This document shows, in pieces, positions 24,516-34,112 of a DNA stretch of 64,000 bases. Position 1 is the first letter of the stretch; each line of letters begins with the position of its first letter. This stretch comes from Prosapia bicincta (lineage: Eukaryota > Arthropoda > Insecta > Hemiptera > Cercopidae): assembly GCA_036971475.1 (NCBI GenBank), contig JBAIZL010000002.1, forward strand, positions 333,103,820 through 333,167,819, in the 5' to 3' direction. Made by a program: the position numbers and the translations under genes. The notes under the pieces are model-generated. The model had not been told where the DNA came from and searched no databases. It saw only the letters and a list, made by a program, of their open reading frames with translations.

Positions 24516-25136
24516 GTGTAAGTAGTAGCCCTCAGTTAGTAGTCCTGTTGATCGTTATATTTTTGAGTGTAAGTAGTAGTTCTCTGTTAGTAGTCTTGTT
24601 GATCGTTATAGTTTTTAGTGTAAGTAGTAATCCTCTCTTAGTAGTCGTGATGATCGTTATAGACCTGAGTGTAAGTAGTAATCCTCTGTTAGTAGTCGTG
24701 TTGATCGTTATAGTTTTGAGTGTAAGTAGTAATCCTCTCTTAGTAGTCGTGATGATCGTTATAGACCTGAGTGTAAGTAGTAATCCTCTGTTAGTAGTCG
24801 TGTTGATCGTTATAGTTTTGAGTGTAAGTAGTAGTCCTCTGTTAGTAGTCGTGTGGATCGTTATAGTTTTAAGTGTAAGTAGTAATCCTCTTTTAGTAGT
24901 CGTGTTGATCGTTATAGTTTTGAGTGTAAGTTGTAATCCTCTGTTAGTAGTCGTGTTGATCATTATATTTTTGAGTGTAAGTAGTAGTCCTCTGTTAGTA
25001 GTCTTGTTGATCGTTATAGTTTTGAGTGTAAGTAGTAGTCCTCTGTTAGTAGTCTTGTTGATCGTTATAGTTTTGAGTGTAAGTAGTAGTCCTCTGTTAG
25101 TAGTCGTGTTGATCGTTATAGTTTTGAGTGTAAGTA

Positions 25137-27125
25137 AAGTGAGGAATCTAGCTTGGCCCTTGGCATGATACTACGTGTTTAGAATTTGAGGTAATGCACC
25201 GAGTGTTGAAAACGTGTTGGTGTACTCCCTCTTTCCCAGAAAAGCGACAGTTGTAACAGCTTCCTATCACAGGGCCATGCCTCACATAGTATCTTAGATA
25301 CAGTTGTACTTCTTGTATGGTTGGTACTGAGCAAGTGTACTTTAGGAAAGTCTTGATTCCCCTCTTCGCACTGCTTGCAATACCGCGACTCTCCTTAATT
25401 TTATCTATATTTCCCTTATTTTTTCTAATCTAAATATTCTAGGGTAACGGGTAAAATTCTTTGTATATTTTCGACAGAGTAGACCATCACAGAGATGCGA
25501 CCTATCACGCAGAAGTCGTGGCTATTTTACCCAACGTCCATCAAAGGAGAGCTTTGTATCGCAGCTTAATCTTCAGTATAAATCGACATCTTTATAATAC
25601 ATTCACTAAACAATACCATATTGTGCTATGCACCTTGAGCGCGCGCACATGCACACGTATATAGTTTAGTATATGTACACTTATACAAAATACAATTTTG
25701 TGGTTATTCTTAAACATTGAGTGTCAAGGTCGTTCAGAGTTTCCATTATATAATACGAAAAACATTTTGTTCAATCGACACTTATCACCGGGATCTGAAG
25801 GTTGAAACTACCAATGAAAATGAAATGCAACTCCTCCATCAACATCACTACCGATGAACAGTGCAAAAACCTTTTGAATTATTTCAGGTTGTACTTTGAG
25901 TTCAGGGTTGGTTTTAAATAGCTGTTGACATTGGACAACAGTCCAACACGACGTTTTCTATCACCTGCAGAAAGAATAGTAGGCTGTGGATAGTAGGTTA
26001 CTAGACGTAGCGATGGTTTGCGTTTGTGTGTCTATAATAAGTTTAGCCTCAGGCGTAGTTGAAGGACACGTTATAAATACGGATATAAAAACACAGTGTT
26101 GCACATCGGGCTAAGATTAGAAATCGACACTTATTGACGTATAGCTCTTGCAAATAAGTATACAAGTGGCTTAAGGGCAGGCAGTAGAGTGAAGCAATCG
26201 GTCGAGAATTATTGAATGAAGTATGGTAACACTGGTGGCGGTAGGTGAGCAAAGTTTCCAAAATTAAAAATAGAAAAGTCGCGAAAGTCGACAATATAAA
26301 TAGATTTATCTAAACACGGTTTATTTTAAAATAAGCGCTGTGAAAACAGCACTAGATTTGTCATATGTCTGTAAATAAATTCGGTTTGCGTATTAGTAGG
26401 TTCATTGCGCTAAATATGTCATTCATGTATTAGTCAGCTGTTTAGTTTATTTATTCTATTTACCATCGCTGACGTTATTTTCTGATTTGGGGACCTATTT
26501 CTTTAATTAAAAACGCGTTCACAAGCTCGTGAATTTTGTTTATTTTTACACTTATGGTGAAAGTAGTTAGGGCTATAGACGTACAATTAAAACCTATTTC
26601 TATTTACACATATATACGTTTACCTACTTAGTTTTAATCTTTCTAATACAATTTTAGGGATACAAAGGATCTCTGTTAGTCCCTTTGTTAGCTCGCTTCT
26701 TTTGCCTCAAACGCGTTTTACCTTAGCCTTTCTTTACAAGTTGAAAACTAAATACTTGTAAACACATTTTACATTATGTTCTAGTTCACAATTAATTATT
26801 TTCAGTGTCAATATCACACGTGACATTTGTATTTAAAGTTCTTGAGATTTTGAGGGTTGGTGTAGAGACGTAAAGCTATGTCCACACTTGTGCCAAGAAG
26901 GCATACGTCATAGCGCATGGTGTATTAAAAAGGCATGCACTATTGCTTTCCTCTCGGGAGTTGAATGGACCTGTTTTTCATGACGCATGTCCAGCACACA
27001 GATATCCAACAGTTTGGATCGTCTTTCGACATTCTGTACAACTCGTTAGTGGTCTAACCGGGAACAAAACAGATCAAATGATTGTTAGAGGAAGCTGAAG
27101 AAAAACAAGATTTTTATTGTGTTCA
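25137..27125. other. Gene-free sequence after the 51-bp array
   Basis: The array ends at AAGTAAAGTGAGG and passes into ordinary sequence. Short frames (25461-25664 +, 26049-26294 -) have no recognisable domain. No transposon ends or RNA genes were found. Confidence 0.4.
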
Positions 27126-27184
<59 letters not shown>

Positions 27185-27250
27185 CCCCTAAGACGGTGCG
27201 ATCACCCCTAGATTGATGGAATCAACCCCTAGGTTGGCGGAATCAACCAT
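27126..27250. repeat. TA microsatellite followed by a 21-bp triplication
   Basis: An uninterrupted TA run covers about 27130-27178. It is followed by three related segments of about 21 bp built on GATCACCCCTAG, GAATCAACCCCTAG and GAATCAACCATAA. Dinucleotide runs of this kind are common in insect introns and intergenic DNA. Confidence 0.8.
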
Positions 27251-28590
27251 AATGCTGTATGGTGAGCAAAGTAGATTTTTCGAGACTGTTGAACCTTATC
27301 GGAAAAACTACCACACAGCGTCCACCGTCAGCTGTTATTTAATCACCAGACTGAGTGTATAACGCTATTTTAAAAATCAATTATCACAGCTTCAAACTCT
27401 TTTCAAGGCCGTTCCGTGTCTCGATCAACCGGAGACACCCCCGAGGTTAGTTCAGGGCACTCCAACTTCGTAGAACATTGAAGTCGCATGATTTAATTGT
27501 TATTACCGGGCTCACAGGTGGGATTCAGGTGTTAGGACGTCCGCATTTTGCCATGGTCTGTTGAAAGGATGGTTTCGTGTAGGATTTATTGATATTCACT
27601 TACTCTGCAGTTGTACAGGAAATAGCAGAGGCCCAAAAGGTCAGGTAATGCTAGTTTCTTACATGGATTAAATTTGTAACTTACAAACTGACTATGCTCA
27701 AAGTTTATTTAAAAGTTATTTGACTGTGTTTATTTAAAAACTGTATACTATCGGACAAAAATATTAGCTCATTACTGTGCTAGGCTATCAACACGAAATG
27801 TGAAAAAATGATAATTTTACATAAACCAAAATTATTTTTGTTCTATTTTCTTTATTGTTGCCATCAGCTCGTACCTTATCCTCTTTGAAAGACTACGTCA
27901 TTCCCATTTGCAAACTTACTGAAGAGGTAAGATTTAAAAAAATGTCAATCGTTGACATAGACACTGTTAAGTTGTGAAGACCAAAACCATGTTATCAAAT
28001 TAATAATATTTAACTTTAAGAAATTATATTTAATTTAAATGTTTTCTTCTATACAGTAATATTAAAAGAATTTCCAACCGTCGTAGATGTGAATTATATC
28101 TGTACTCTTCACGTTGCCAAACATCTTCATGCGATGTTGCCAAATCGTCTATTATATTATACACACGAAATAAAACAAATTGGTGAATTGAGTAGTAAAA
28201 GAGAAACAAGAAGGTAATATGTAATCAGAGGACTAAAGCAATTTTTGTACAACAGTTATTTATATTTTAACAAAACGAAACAAATTGCTAAAGGGAAAAT
28301 GCTATTATCAAAGCAACACTCTAAATCAATACACAGTTATAAATATTGTAGTAAATACTTATAGTACAAAAACATAGTAAATAACTTATAGTACAATGAA
28401 ATGAAATGATTGCAAAACATATTAGATAAGTGAACCGAAAAAATAACTTTTAGAATGATTCATAAGAATATTACAAAAGGCACCCACATTAAACAAAAAG
28501 TGTAAATTGACTACACACACTATTACTAAAAATTACATTCTCAGAAATTAATAACCTTCTGTAACAAGTAATATAAACAAACAGTTACTT
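27251..28590. other. Gene-free AT-rich sequence
   Basis: No open frame of note, no inverted-repeat ends and no tandem repeats. A poly-C run lies later, near 28898. Confidence 0.4.
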
Positions 28591-28735
28591 TTTATTAAAC
28601 CATTACAATTAATATAAATAAAGTAACAAAACCAATGCGTTGAAACAGCGGTTCTACCACATAACCTATAACATAAAATCAGCTGTTTTATGAAATCATG
28701 TTATCACACAGTATTTTAACCCTTATGTTGATCGT
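28591..28735 (+). repeat. Dispersed CAGCTG-type repeat, copy A
   Basis: Shares AATATAAATAAAGTAACA, ATGCGTTGAAACAG, TTCTACCACATAACCTATAA and AAAATCAGCTGTTTTATG with copies at 38905 and 39128 (+) and at 54020 (-). The two CAGCTG-containing segments within a copy are near-inverse, so each copy can fold back. This looks like a non-autonomous element; its termini and class are unknown to me. Confidence 0.65.
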
Positions 28736-30286
28736 ATTTGCAACACTGAAGTGTACAGAGGTAATTCGCTCAATGTAGATTGAATGTATAAACCCACTCA
28801 ATGCGTAGATGTTCCTACTATTATTGTGCCTTACTATTATAGGTAAAATTGTTAAAATCAATTATAATATATTGAAGTTTAATAACATATCAACGTCCCC
28901 CCCCCGTCGCCTTTTTGGCCTCTCTCGCATAATTTTTAACTAACAAGAAAGTAAAAAATTAATTAAAAATAACAAGTTCTATATTACTATTTTTATTTAA
29001 CTCTTATTTTCCACAATATTATAACAAACGTAGCCTATATAGTTCTAAAATCTCTAAATTATTTTTTCACTACACTTTAATTAAATCATTACTTCGAAAG
29101 TAACCATTTAAAATGGTGGTATTTAACACGTTTACTATTATAAATTCACAAACCGTATGGTTATTCGTAAAAATGTGTGACATTACATCGCTAAATGTGT
29201 TTTCATTGAACCTCAATCGTTTATTATTGGGTAGTTTTAGGTTTTTTAGATTGTTTTTAGTGATTAAATATTTATTTATTTTTAATTTTTGTTAATTTAC
29301 TTTTTATGTATAACAATTTGGTTTATTTTCATTTATTTAAGATCTATTTATATTGACAACTATTGAAGTTAACTATTTGTTTAATATTATGGTGGCAGCG
29401 GGTCAGCTGTTTTGTTTGTTACAAAAGAATAAAAGCTTTAATTGTCTAGGAAAAGTTTTATTGTGCAGAACGGAAAGATTGAATGTCTTTTAATATTAAC
29501 GTTTAACATTGTCAATTATTTAATTAATAATTATTATGATTCTGTTATTTAGTATTGCCTATTAAATAAATAGTCTCTGGTATAAATTAAACTTAGGCCT
29601 ATATTTTATTTTCACTTAAATTAATCTTGGTCACACGCAAAATACTCAACAACAATATATTTATAATTTAAATTAACGTAATACAACCCTATTATTAAAA
29701 ATCCACGAATAAAACAATTATTTTTGAAAACTTTTAAACCTAATTTACACCATTAACATGAACCTAAACGGTTTTTTGTTTTAACGTTCAAATCACAAAA
29801 ATCATGATTAAAAACAGCAAAACCAACTCGGTTTTGAACGATGTATAACTATGACACGACGAACATGAGTAGCATACTTTCGTCTTCGAAAAAGACAGGC
29901 TACATCACACTCAATAGATCACTATTAACATTTAACTGGGCCGCTTCTATTTTTGCAATACACGTATATTTTAACCCCATTAATTGTTGAATTTGTATCA
30001 GTTGATCCCTTTACGTAATCCGCAGGCTAAAACTGTTCTATCCTACGGCTATTTTCAGGATTGTTATTTGCTGAACAGCTGTTTACTAACATGAATCAAT
30101 AGCAACAGCTGTTCTATGACAAACGTTCGGAAAACACCTTAAATTGAAATTTTACAAAATCCCTTAGCACGCCCCTTAACATTATTAAACGAATGTTCCT
30201 TTCAAATATCAAGTCTATACAGGTTATAGTTTAGGTTTAGACTGTCCGTTGATTATGAATCAGTCAATCAATACATCAACGTAAAT
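28736..30286. other. Gene-free AT-rich sequence
   Basis: Only a 60-codon AT-driven frame (29113-29295). CAGCTG-rich fragments near 30070-30115 (GAACAGCTGTTTAC, CAACAGCTGTTCTATG) may be broken pieces of the dispersed repeat at 28591. Nothing else is seen. Confidence 0.4.
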
Positions 30287-30332
30287 TTTTAAATAAATAA
30301 AACCTCTAAACCACAAATAACATTTTATTTAA

Positions 30333-30375
30333 ACCTTATGTACATTTCGATTGCCCAGCAATCATCTTCAGAGGT
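30333..30375 (-). ncRNA. Hammerhead ribozyme-like motif, PLE1 sense arm
   Basis: Read on the - strand: stem I 5' strand ACCT, core CTGAAGA, one unpaired T, stem II GATTG / CAATC with loop CTGGG, core GAA, palindromic stem III ATGTACAT, A at the cleavage position, and stem I 3' strand AGGT. All invariant hammerhead core positions are present (CUGANGA and GAA). The departure is one extra nucleotide between the first core strand and stem II. Palindromic minimal stem III fits dimer-type hammerheads reported from PLEs. It lies at the 3' end of the element in sense orientation. Confidence 0.72.
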
Positions 30376-30607
30376 ATTTAAAAAATACATCTAACTTTAA
30401 ACAACATAATACAACAAATATATAGGTTTAAACCGGCAACTACTTCGCCACGCCCCTTATTTAAAAAACTAATACGACCAATCACGTTGCAATAAATTCC
30501 CCTCTACAACTTGGTCCGGTCTTCCCCTTCTCGTGGTGAAGAGTTACCTTTACAACTATTTCAATTTTACTAAAAAACAATAATATTCCTTATTAACAAA
30601 TTTATAA

Positions 30608-30871
30608 CTATCTCCTAATTAATGAATATAACTGAGATTTAGGGATAGGCCCTTTATCACAATTTAATAAATTATTTTCGTCATATTTGTGAATGTACAA
30701 ACTTTCAAAACTATTCAAAAGACCTTTTGAATTAACATTTTTTAATAATTTTAGATCATTTAATTCTAAAGTGTGTTTAGTGTTTAGAATATGTTCTGCA
30801 ACACTAGATTTTTCAGGTCTTTGAAATTTTATATGGCTAATATGTTCATTAAATCTGGTTAATATTCTGGT
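30608..30871 (-). pseudogene. C-terminal fragment of a Penelope-like GIY-YIG endonuclease
   Basis: Eighty-seven codons plus stop, read on the - strand. The segment TRFNEHISH followed by SVAEHILNTKHT and then FESLYIHKY fits the second half of the GIY-YIG nuclease domain found at the C-terminus of Penelope-like polyproteins: the R-x-x-EH region, the 'vaeH...H' segment, and the later Glu that would be catalytic. The N-terminal GIY and YIG motifs and the whole reverse transcriptase are missing because the element is truncated where the inverted arm begins at 30872. The open frame continues into the arm and gains an unrelated N-terminus (MYISIAQQ). PLE membership is supported by the hammerhead arms and by the related fragment at 32406-32756. 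It is not a functional gene. Confidence 0.75.
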
Positions 30872-30875
30872 TAAT

Positions 30876-30918
30876 ACCTCTGAAGATGATTGCTGGGCAA
30901 TCGAAATGTACATAAGGT
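30876..30918 (+). ncRNA. Hammerhead ribozyme-like motif, PLE1 inverted arm
   Basis: Identical 43-nt motif to that at 30333-30375, in the opposite orientation: ACCT at 30876, CTGAAGA at 30880, GATTG/CAATC at 30888-30892 and 30898-30902, GAA at 30903, ATGTACAT at 30906, AGGT at 30915. It lies antisense to the PLE ORF. A transcript crossing the whole element would pair the two arms, so the ribozyme would compete with a 94-bp duplex. Confidence 0.7.
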
Positions 30919-31011
30919 TTAAATAAAATGTTATTTGTGGTTTAGAGGTTTTATTTATTTAAAAATAAACATTACGCCACAGTTGCTTCATATAGCTTTA
31001 TCAACGTAAAT

Positions 31012-32190
31012 GTTCGTGTATGAAAGTTATGTAAATACGTATTGTAGATGTAGCTAGTTTAATGATGACCTATTTTATAATTTTGCAAACGCAATCTTTG
31101 TGTTAAACACCTGCGGAGCCATTGTGAACTTTTGTGTGTAGCTATCTTTAGCATCAAGTTTATTTTTTTTCCATGTTCCTCAAAACTGTGTGTATCACCA
31201 AGAACAATTTTTCCAGCTCCATTGATTACGTCTGGGATGACGATAATTGTCCAGTATTTTATTGTATAAATCAATTTTTTTAAGTACACTACTATGGCGA
31301 TGTTTATGTTTTCCATCCAAATTTCCATATAGTTTTTAAAAATAAAAATATATATATAATTGGAATAAAAACTCTCATAGCACGGCATAATCATATGTAT
31401 TGCATTATCGCCTGTTTTGCTCGTACATACAAAGTTGATGACAAATAAGTAACGTTTATATACGACGTCAGCTTGATACTTTAGCTGAAATAAATTGACT
31501 CACCGTTCACATTTACGAGAGGATAAAAGACCGCCACTCGTAATCTACGTCCACTCACTGCCCAAAGAATATAAAATGTTTTTACTATAAGACATCAAAT
31601 GTAATAGCCTATATCCAGATGTCATTTATCATTTGCCTTCATGTGTATCTATTATCTATTCTGATCGCCGTTTTTTCCAGCTCAGCGTGTCCAGCAGACA
31701 GTTCGTTTTTTAAAAATATAATCAAATTGATTACAACTCCGTTAAACCCACTTGTAATTTAATTCACAAAATACACGTATAAGTGGACGCACCCGCGAGC
31801 GTACTTGAGTGTGAAGCATACGAGTTTAAAATGTAAATTTATACGATGACTAAATTATAGTTTAAATTTATACAGCTGAAGTCATTAACATGTCAGTAAA
31901 TTGGGTAACTATATTTATCGTTAGCGAATTGTGAAATATAATTTTCTTTTGTGTTGTTTGTTGAGTATATCTATTAGTCTACTTTCTCTAATGTTTAAAA
32001 TTACTAGTTGTTGTAAAACAAAATATTTCTACGTTGAATGATTTTGTTTATGTAAGTTATAATGTACAACGCAAAAAACCTTATAAAAATCATTGATAGT
32101 ATAATTTTGCTTTGACGTTTATTGTCTACTACAAAAAATACATTAAATCCCACAACAGAACGTACATAAGCTTGTTAGAACAAATAAGTT
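31012..32190. other. Gene-free AT-rich sequence
   Basis: The - strand frame at 31059-31394 (111 codons) has no domain I can recognise, and I do not call it a gene. No repeats other than a short AT run near 31350. Confidence 0.4.
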
Positions 32191-32257
32191 TTTAATCACT
32201 TAAACAATAGTTTATGACTATCCGAACTTTTTTTAGTAAATTTGTTAAAACTTACTG

Positions 32258-32303
32258 AGACAGAACGTTTTCGATCGCTATGTGCCGATCTTCATTAGTG
32301 TCT
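32258..32303 (-). ncRNA. Hammerhead-like motif, PLE2 left arm (core substitution)
   Basis: Read on the - strand: stem I AGACA, core CTAATGA, one unpaired A, stem II GATCG / CGATC with an 8-nt loop, core GAA, palindromic stem III AACGTT, C at the cleavage site, stem I TGTCT. Architecture and lengths match PLE1 although every stem sequence differs. The first core strand has A where hammerheads need the invariant G5, so this copy should be inactive. The right arm keeps the G. Confidence 0.65.
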
Positions 32304-32405
32304 TCTGCTTGGAGATGTTGGGCCAAGCGGTGACGGTTTTAAAGGTAGGTTTTCGATAGTATCAAAGAGTATGTGTGATTTGTATTGTGTTTGTTCGTTT
32401 AATGT

Positions 32406-32756
32406 GTTGGACAGACAGGTCGCAGCTTTAAACAAAGAATCGAGGAACACAAACAGAACACCAACTCAACATTTTACAGCCACATAAAAGATACAGGACA
32501 CAAATACACAGATATTTACCATAACCTAGAAATCCTACACATCAACAAAAATGGACCACATTTTAACACACTAGAGCAATATGAAATTTACATACACACA
32601 AAATCACAAAGTACAAACATATTAAACGAACAAACACAATACAAATCACACATACTCTTTGATACTATTGAAAACCTACCTTTAAACCGTCACCGCTTGA
32701 CCCAACATCACCAAGCAGAAGACACTGATGAAGATCGGCACGTTCTGTCTCAGTAA
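32406..32756 (+). pseudogene. Penelope-like GIY-YIG endonuclease fragment
   Basis: An uninterrupted 116-codon frame ending at TAA 32754-32756. It opens with VGQTGRSFKQRIEEH, which matches the stretch just after the YIG motif of GIY-YIG nucleases (Y-V-G-Q-T...R...EH). It continues with a FYSHIKDTGHKY segment and then GPHFNTLEQYEIYIH, where the Glu near QYEIY is a candidate for the metal-binding catalytic residue. The preceding GIY segment and the reverse transcriptase are missing: the frame begins exactly at the inner edge of the inverted left arm. It has no start codon and would not be made alone. Its last codons overlap a hammerhead-like motif that has lost 15 nt, an in-frame deletion. Confidence 0.8.
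32720..32750 (+). ncRNA. Deleted hammerhead-like motif, PLE2 right arm, inside the ORF end
   Basis: AGACA (32720), intact core CTGATGA (32725), A, GATCGGCA, then CGTT, C and TGTCT (32746). Compared with the left arm, 15 nt are missing, removing the 3' strand of stem II, the GAA core and half of stem III. The reading frame of the PLE ORF is preserved. The motif covers the last codons before the stop at 32754. Confidence 0.6.
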
Positions 32757-32969
32757 GTTTTAACAAATTTACTAAATTCAAAGTTCGGATAGTCATAAAC
32801 TATTGTTTAAGTGATTAATAAGATTCAACCGAACGTAATGGACTATAAAATTCAAGAAATAAGTTATTATTTAATACTTTAAAATTTATCAAATGTGTAG
32901 AGAGTTCCTTGATTTAACGTGAAAGTTTCTTTAAATCATTTATGCAGGATCGGTTATTTTGCAATTTTA

Positions 32970-33250
32970 TGATTATCAGGAGTATGACTGTACGGCAGGA
33001 CAGAGGATGGGAGAGGACTGTAAATATAAATAGAATTAAAGTAGGGGTTAAAGCCCCCTGGTAGAGTATGTTAGGAGGTATGGCATTACGTGTGTAGTGT
33101 CGCGTACATGAAATACACCAACCTTGTATTGGGATTATAATAAGGTTGTAATTACGTGTTGTGAGAGGAAGGGCAAGGAAAGGTAGATGTAAGTGGAATA
33201 GGGCAAAGGAAAGATGTAATATTACCCTGGTACTGAGGATAGGGGAATAT
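32970..33250 (-). repeat. Diverged copy of the 186-bp family (minus)
   Basis: AAGCCCCCTGGTAG, TATGGCATTACGTGT, GTGTCGCGTACATG, TTGTGAGAGGAAGGGC and neighbouring words follow the reverse complement of the 186-bp unit in order, just 0.9 kb upstream of the big array and in the opposite orientation. A 125-codon - strand frame across it (32914-33291) has no recognisable domain. Confidence 0.45.
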
Positions 33251-33787
33251 GGCGTGGACAGTGTCATCGTCTGAAGTACATCTGATCTCAACTAAGGCGA
33301 AAGATCCAAAACTACCCAGAATGTATTCGTGGTCATCAGGTGGGTTGCACCCGACTATAATGGATTCAAAAAGGTGGATTCAAAATGGATCCGTAGACAA
33401 TGTCACCAAAAGGGAAATGGAAAAGAAGCACGGAAAACCGTTTTAAAAAGGGGTTAAATTAGCATTGCCTTTAGTTGCCCATTCGTAGCTAAAAACACCC
33501 CTGCATAGTGAATTTCCCATCATGCGTATTTGTTTACAAATGGAATTTTAAATTAGCGGAAGACTTTTAAATCTTTCCATGTAGAGTTAATGTTAGTTCC
33601 AAATCTGAAGGCAATTGCCCGTTACTTTCACGAGGTTGATAGACAGACACGCGAATATCGTTTGGGCCAAGTTAAAAATAACGTCCCAATAAACGAAGTC
33701 ATCAAAATTTAAACAAGTTCCGTTCGGATGGATAAAAGAATACCCTCTAAGCACAATTATTTTATATCGACGTGTTTGCATTTTTAT

Positions 33788-33862
33788 ACCTCTGAAGAAG
33801 TTTGCTTTGCATATGAAATAAATAGAACAATTGTGGTTAGAGGACATTATTTATTTATTAAA
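33788..33862 (+). mobile_element. Decayed PLE1-type terminus with broken hammerhead core
   Basis: ACCTCTGAAGA at 33788 and the downstream TTGTGGTTAGAGG...ATTTATTTATTAAAAA follow the PLE1 right arm (ACCTCTGAAGA ... TTGTGGTTTAGAGG...TTATTTATTTAAAAA). The stem II region (GTTTGC TTT GCATAT) is only partly paired, GAA is retained, and stem III and the 3' strand of stem I are lost. It is an old relative of the PLE1 end. Confidence 0.5.
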
Positions 33863-34112
33863 AAGCATTATTGTCGCTGTCATGGTCTTTCGTGATATTT
33901 CTGGAATCGATATGTTGACGAACCACTAGCGAATGTTATTTGTGACATTTCCTGAAGCCAAAAATAATATATAGTGATGTTTATGAATTATTAAGTGGTT
34001 TTCTATATAGATAATACAAATGTTTATTTGTTTTGTTTTTGTTTACAGTTTCGTAAATGCTTGTCTAAAAACACTCGGGTAGCTGAATAGTCACATTTTT
34101 TCACCCCGGTTG

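Larger units (their letters stand above)
15566..25136. repeat. 51-bp minisatellite, about 188 copies with higher-order duplication
   Basis: The unit includes GTTGATCGTTATAGTTTTGA, GTGTAAGTAGTAATCC and TCTGTTAGTAGTCGT. Because 51 is 17 codons and the unit lacks stops in one frame on each strand, very long open frames appear: up to 792 codons on + (repeating LSVSSNPLLVVVLIVIV) and 410 on - (repeating TTNRGLLLTLKTITINT). They end wherever a unit loses a few bases (AGTGTAGTAGTCC type). I regard them as non-coding. Variant units (ATAGACCTGAG, TACACGCCTGAG, TACAGGCCTGATTATAAG) occur in fixed orders that recur about 4.87-4.97 kb apart, so blocks of many units were duplicated together. Confidence 0.95.
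30287..30999 (-). mobile_element. Penelope-like retroelement, 5'-truncated with an inverted arm (PLE1)
   Basis: Two 94-bp arms (30286-30379 and 30872-30965) are near-perfect inverse copies. Between them, on the - strand, is the C-terminal part of a PLE ORF followed by a 3' untranslated segment. The unit is bracketed by the direct repeat ATCAACGTAAAT at 30275-30286 and 31000-31011, which I read as a 12-bp target-site duplication. Each arm carries a hammerhead-like motif. A 3' terminal repeat plus an inverted extra copy at the truncated 5' side is a known PLE insertion structure. The reverse transcriptase domain is absent, so this copy is dead. Confidence 0.8.
32191..32818 (+). mobile_element. 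Penelope-like retroelement, truncated with inverted arm (PLE2)
   Basis: The left arm (32191-32406) is the inverse of the right arm (32610-32818): AGTGATTA, AACTATTGTTTAAG and CATAAACTATTG ends, ACGTTCTGTCTCAGTAAG, and ACATACTCTTTGATACTAT are shared. Between and into the right arm runs the C-terminal PLE ORF (32406-32756). The layout matches PLE1, but the arms are more diverged, include coding sequence and carry a different hammerhead. No clean target duplication is seen; GAACGTA near 32165 and 32830 is only a weak candidate. Confidence 0.75.

Noticed and set aside
31059..31394. 111-codon - strand frame between PLE1 and PLE2 as PLE coding sequence
   Set aside because: No reverse transcriptase or GIY-YIG motif is recognisable, and it lies outside the duplicated target site of PLE1.
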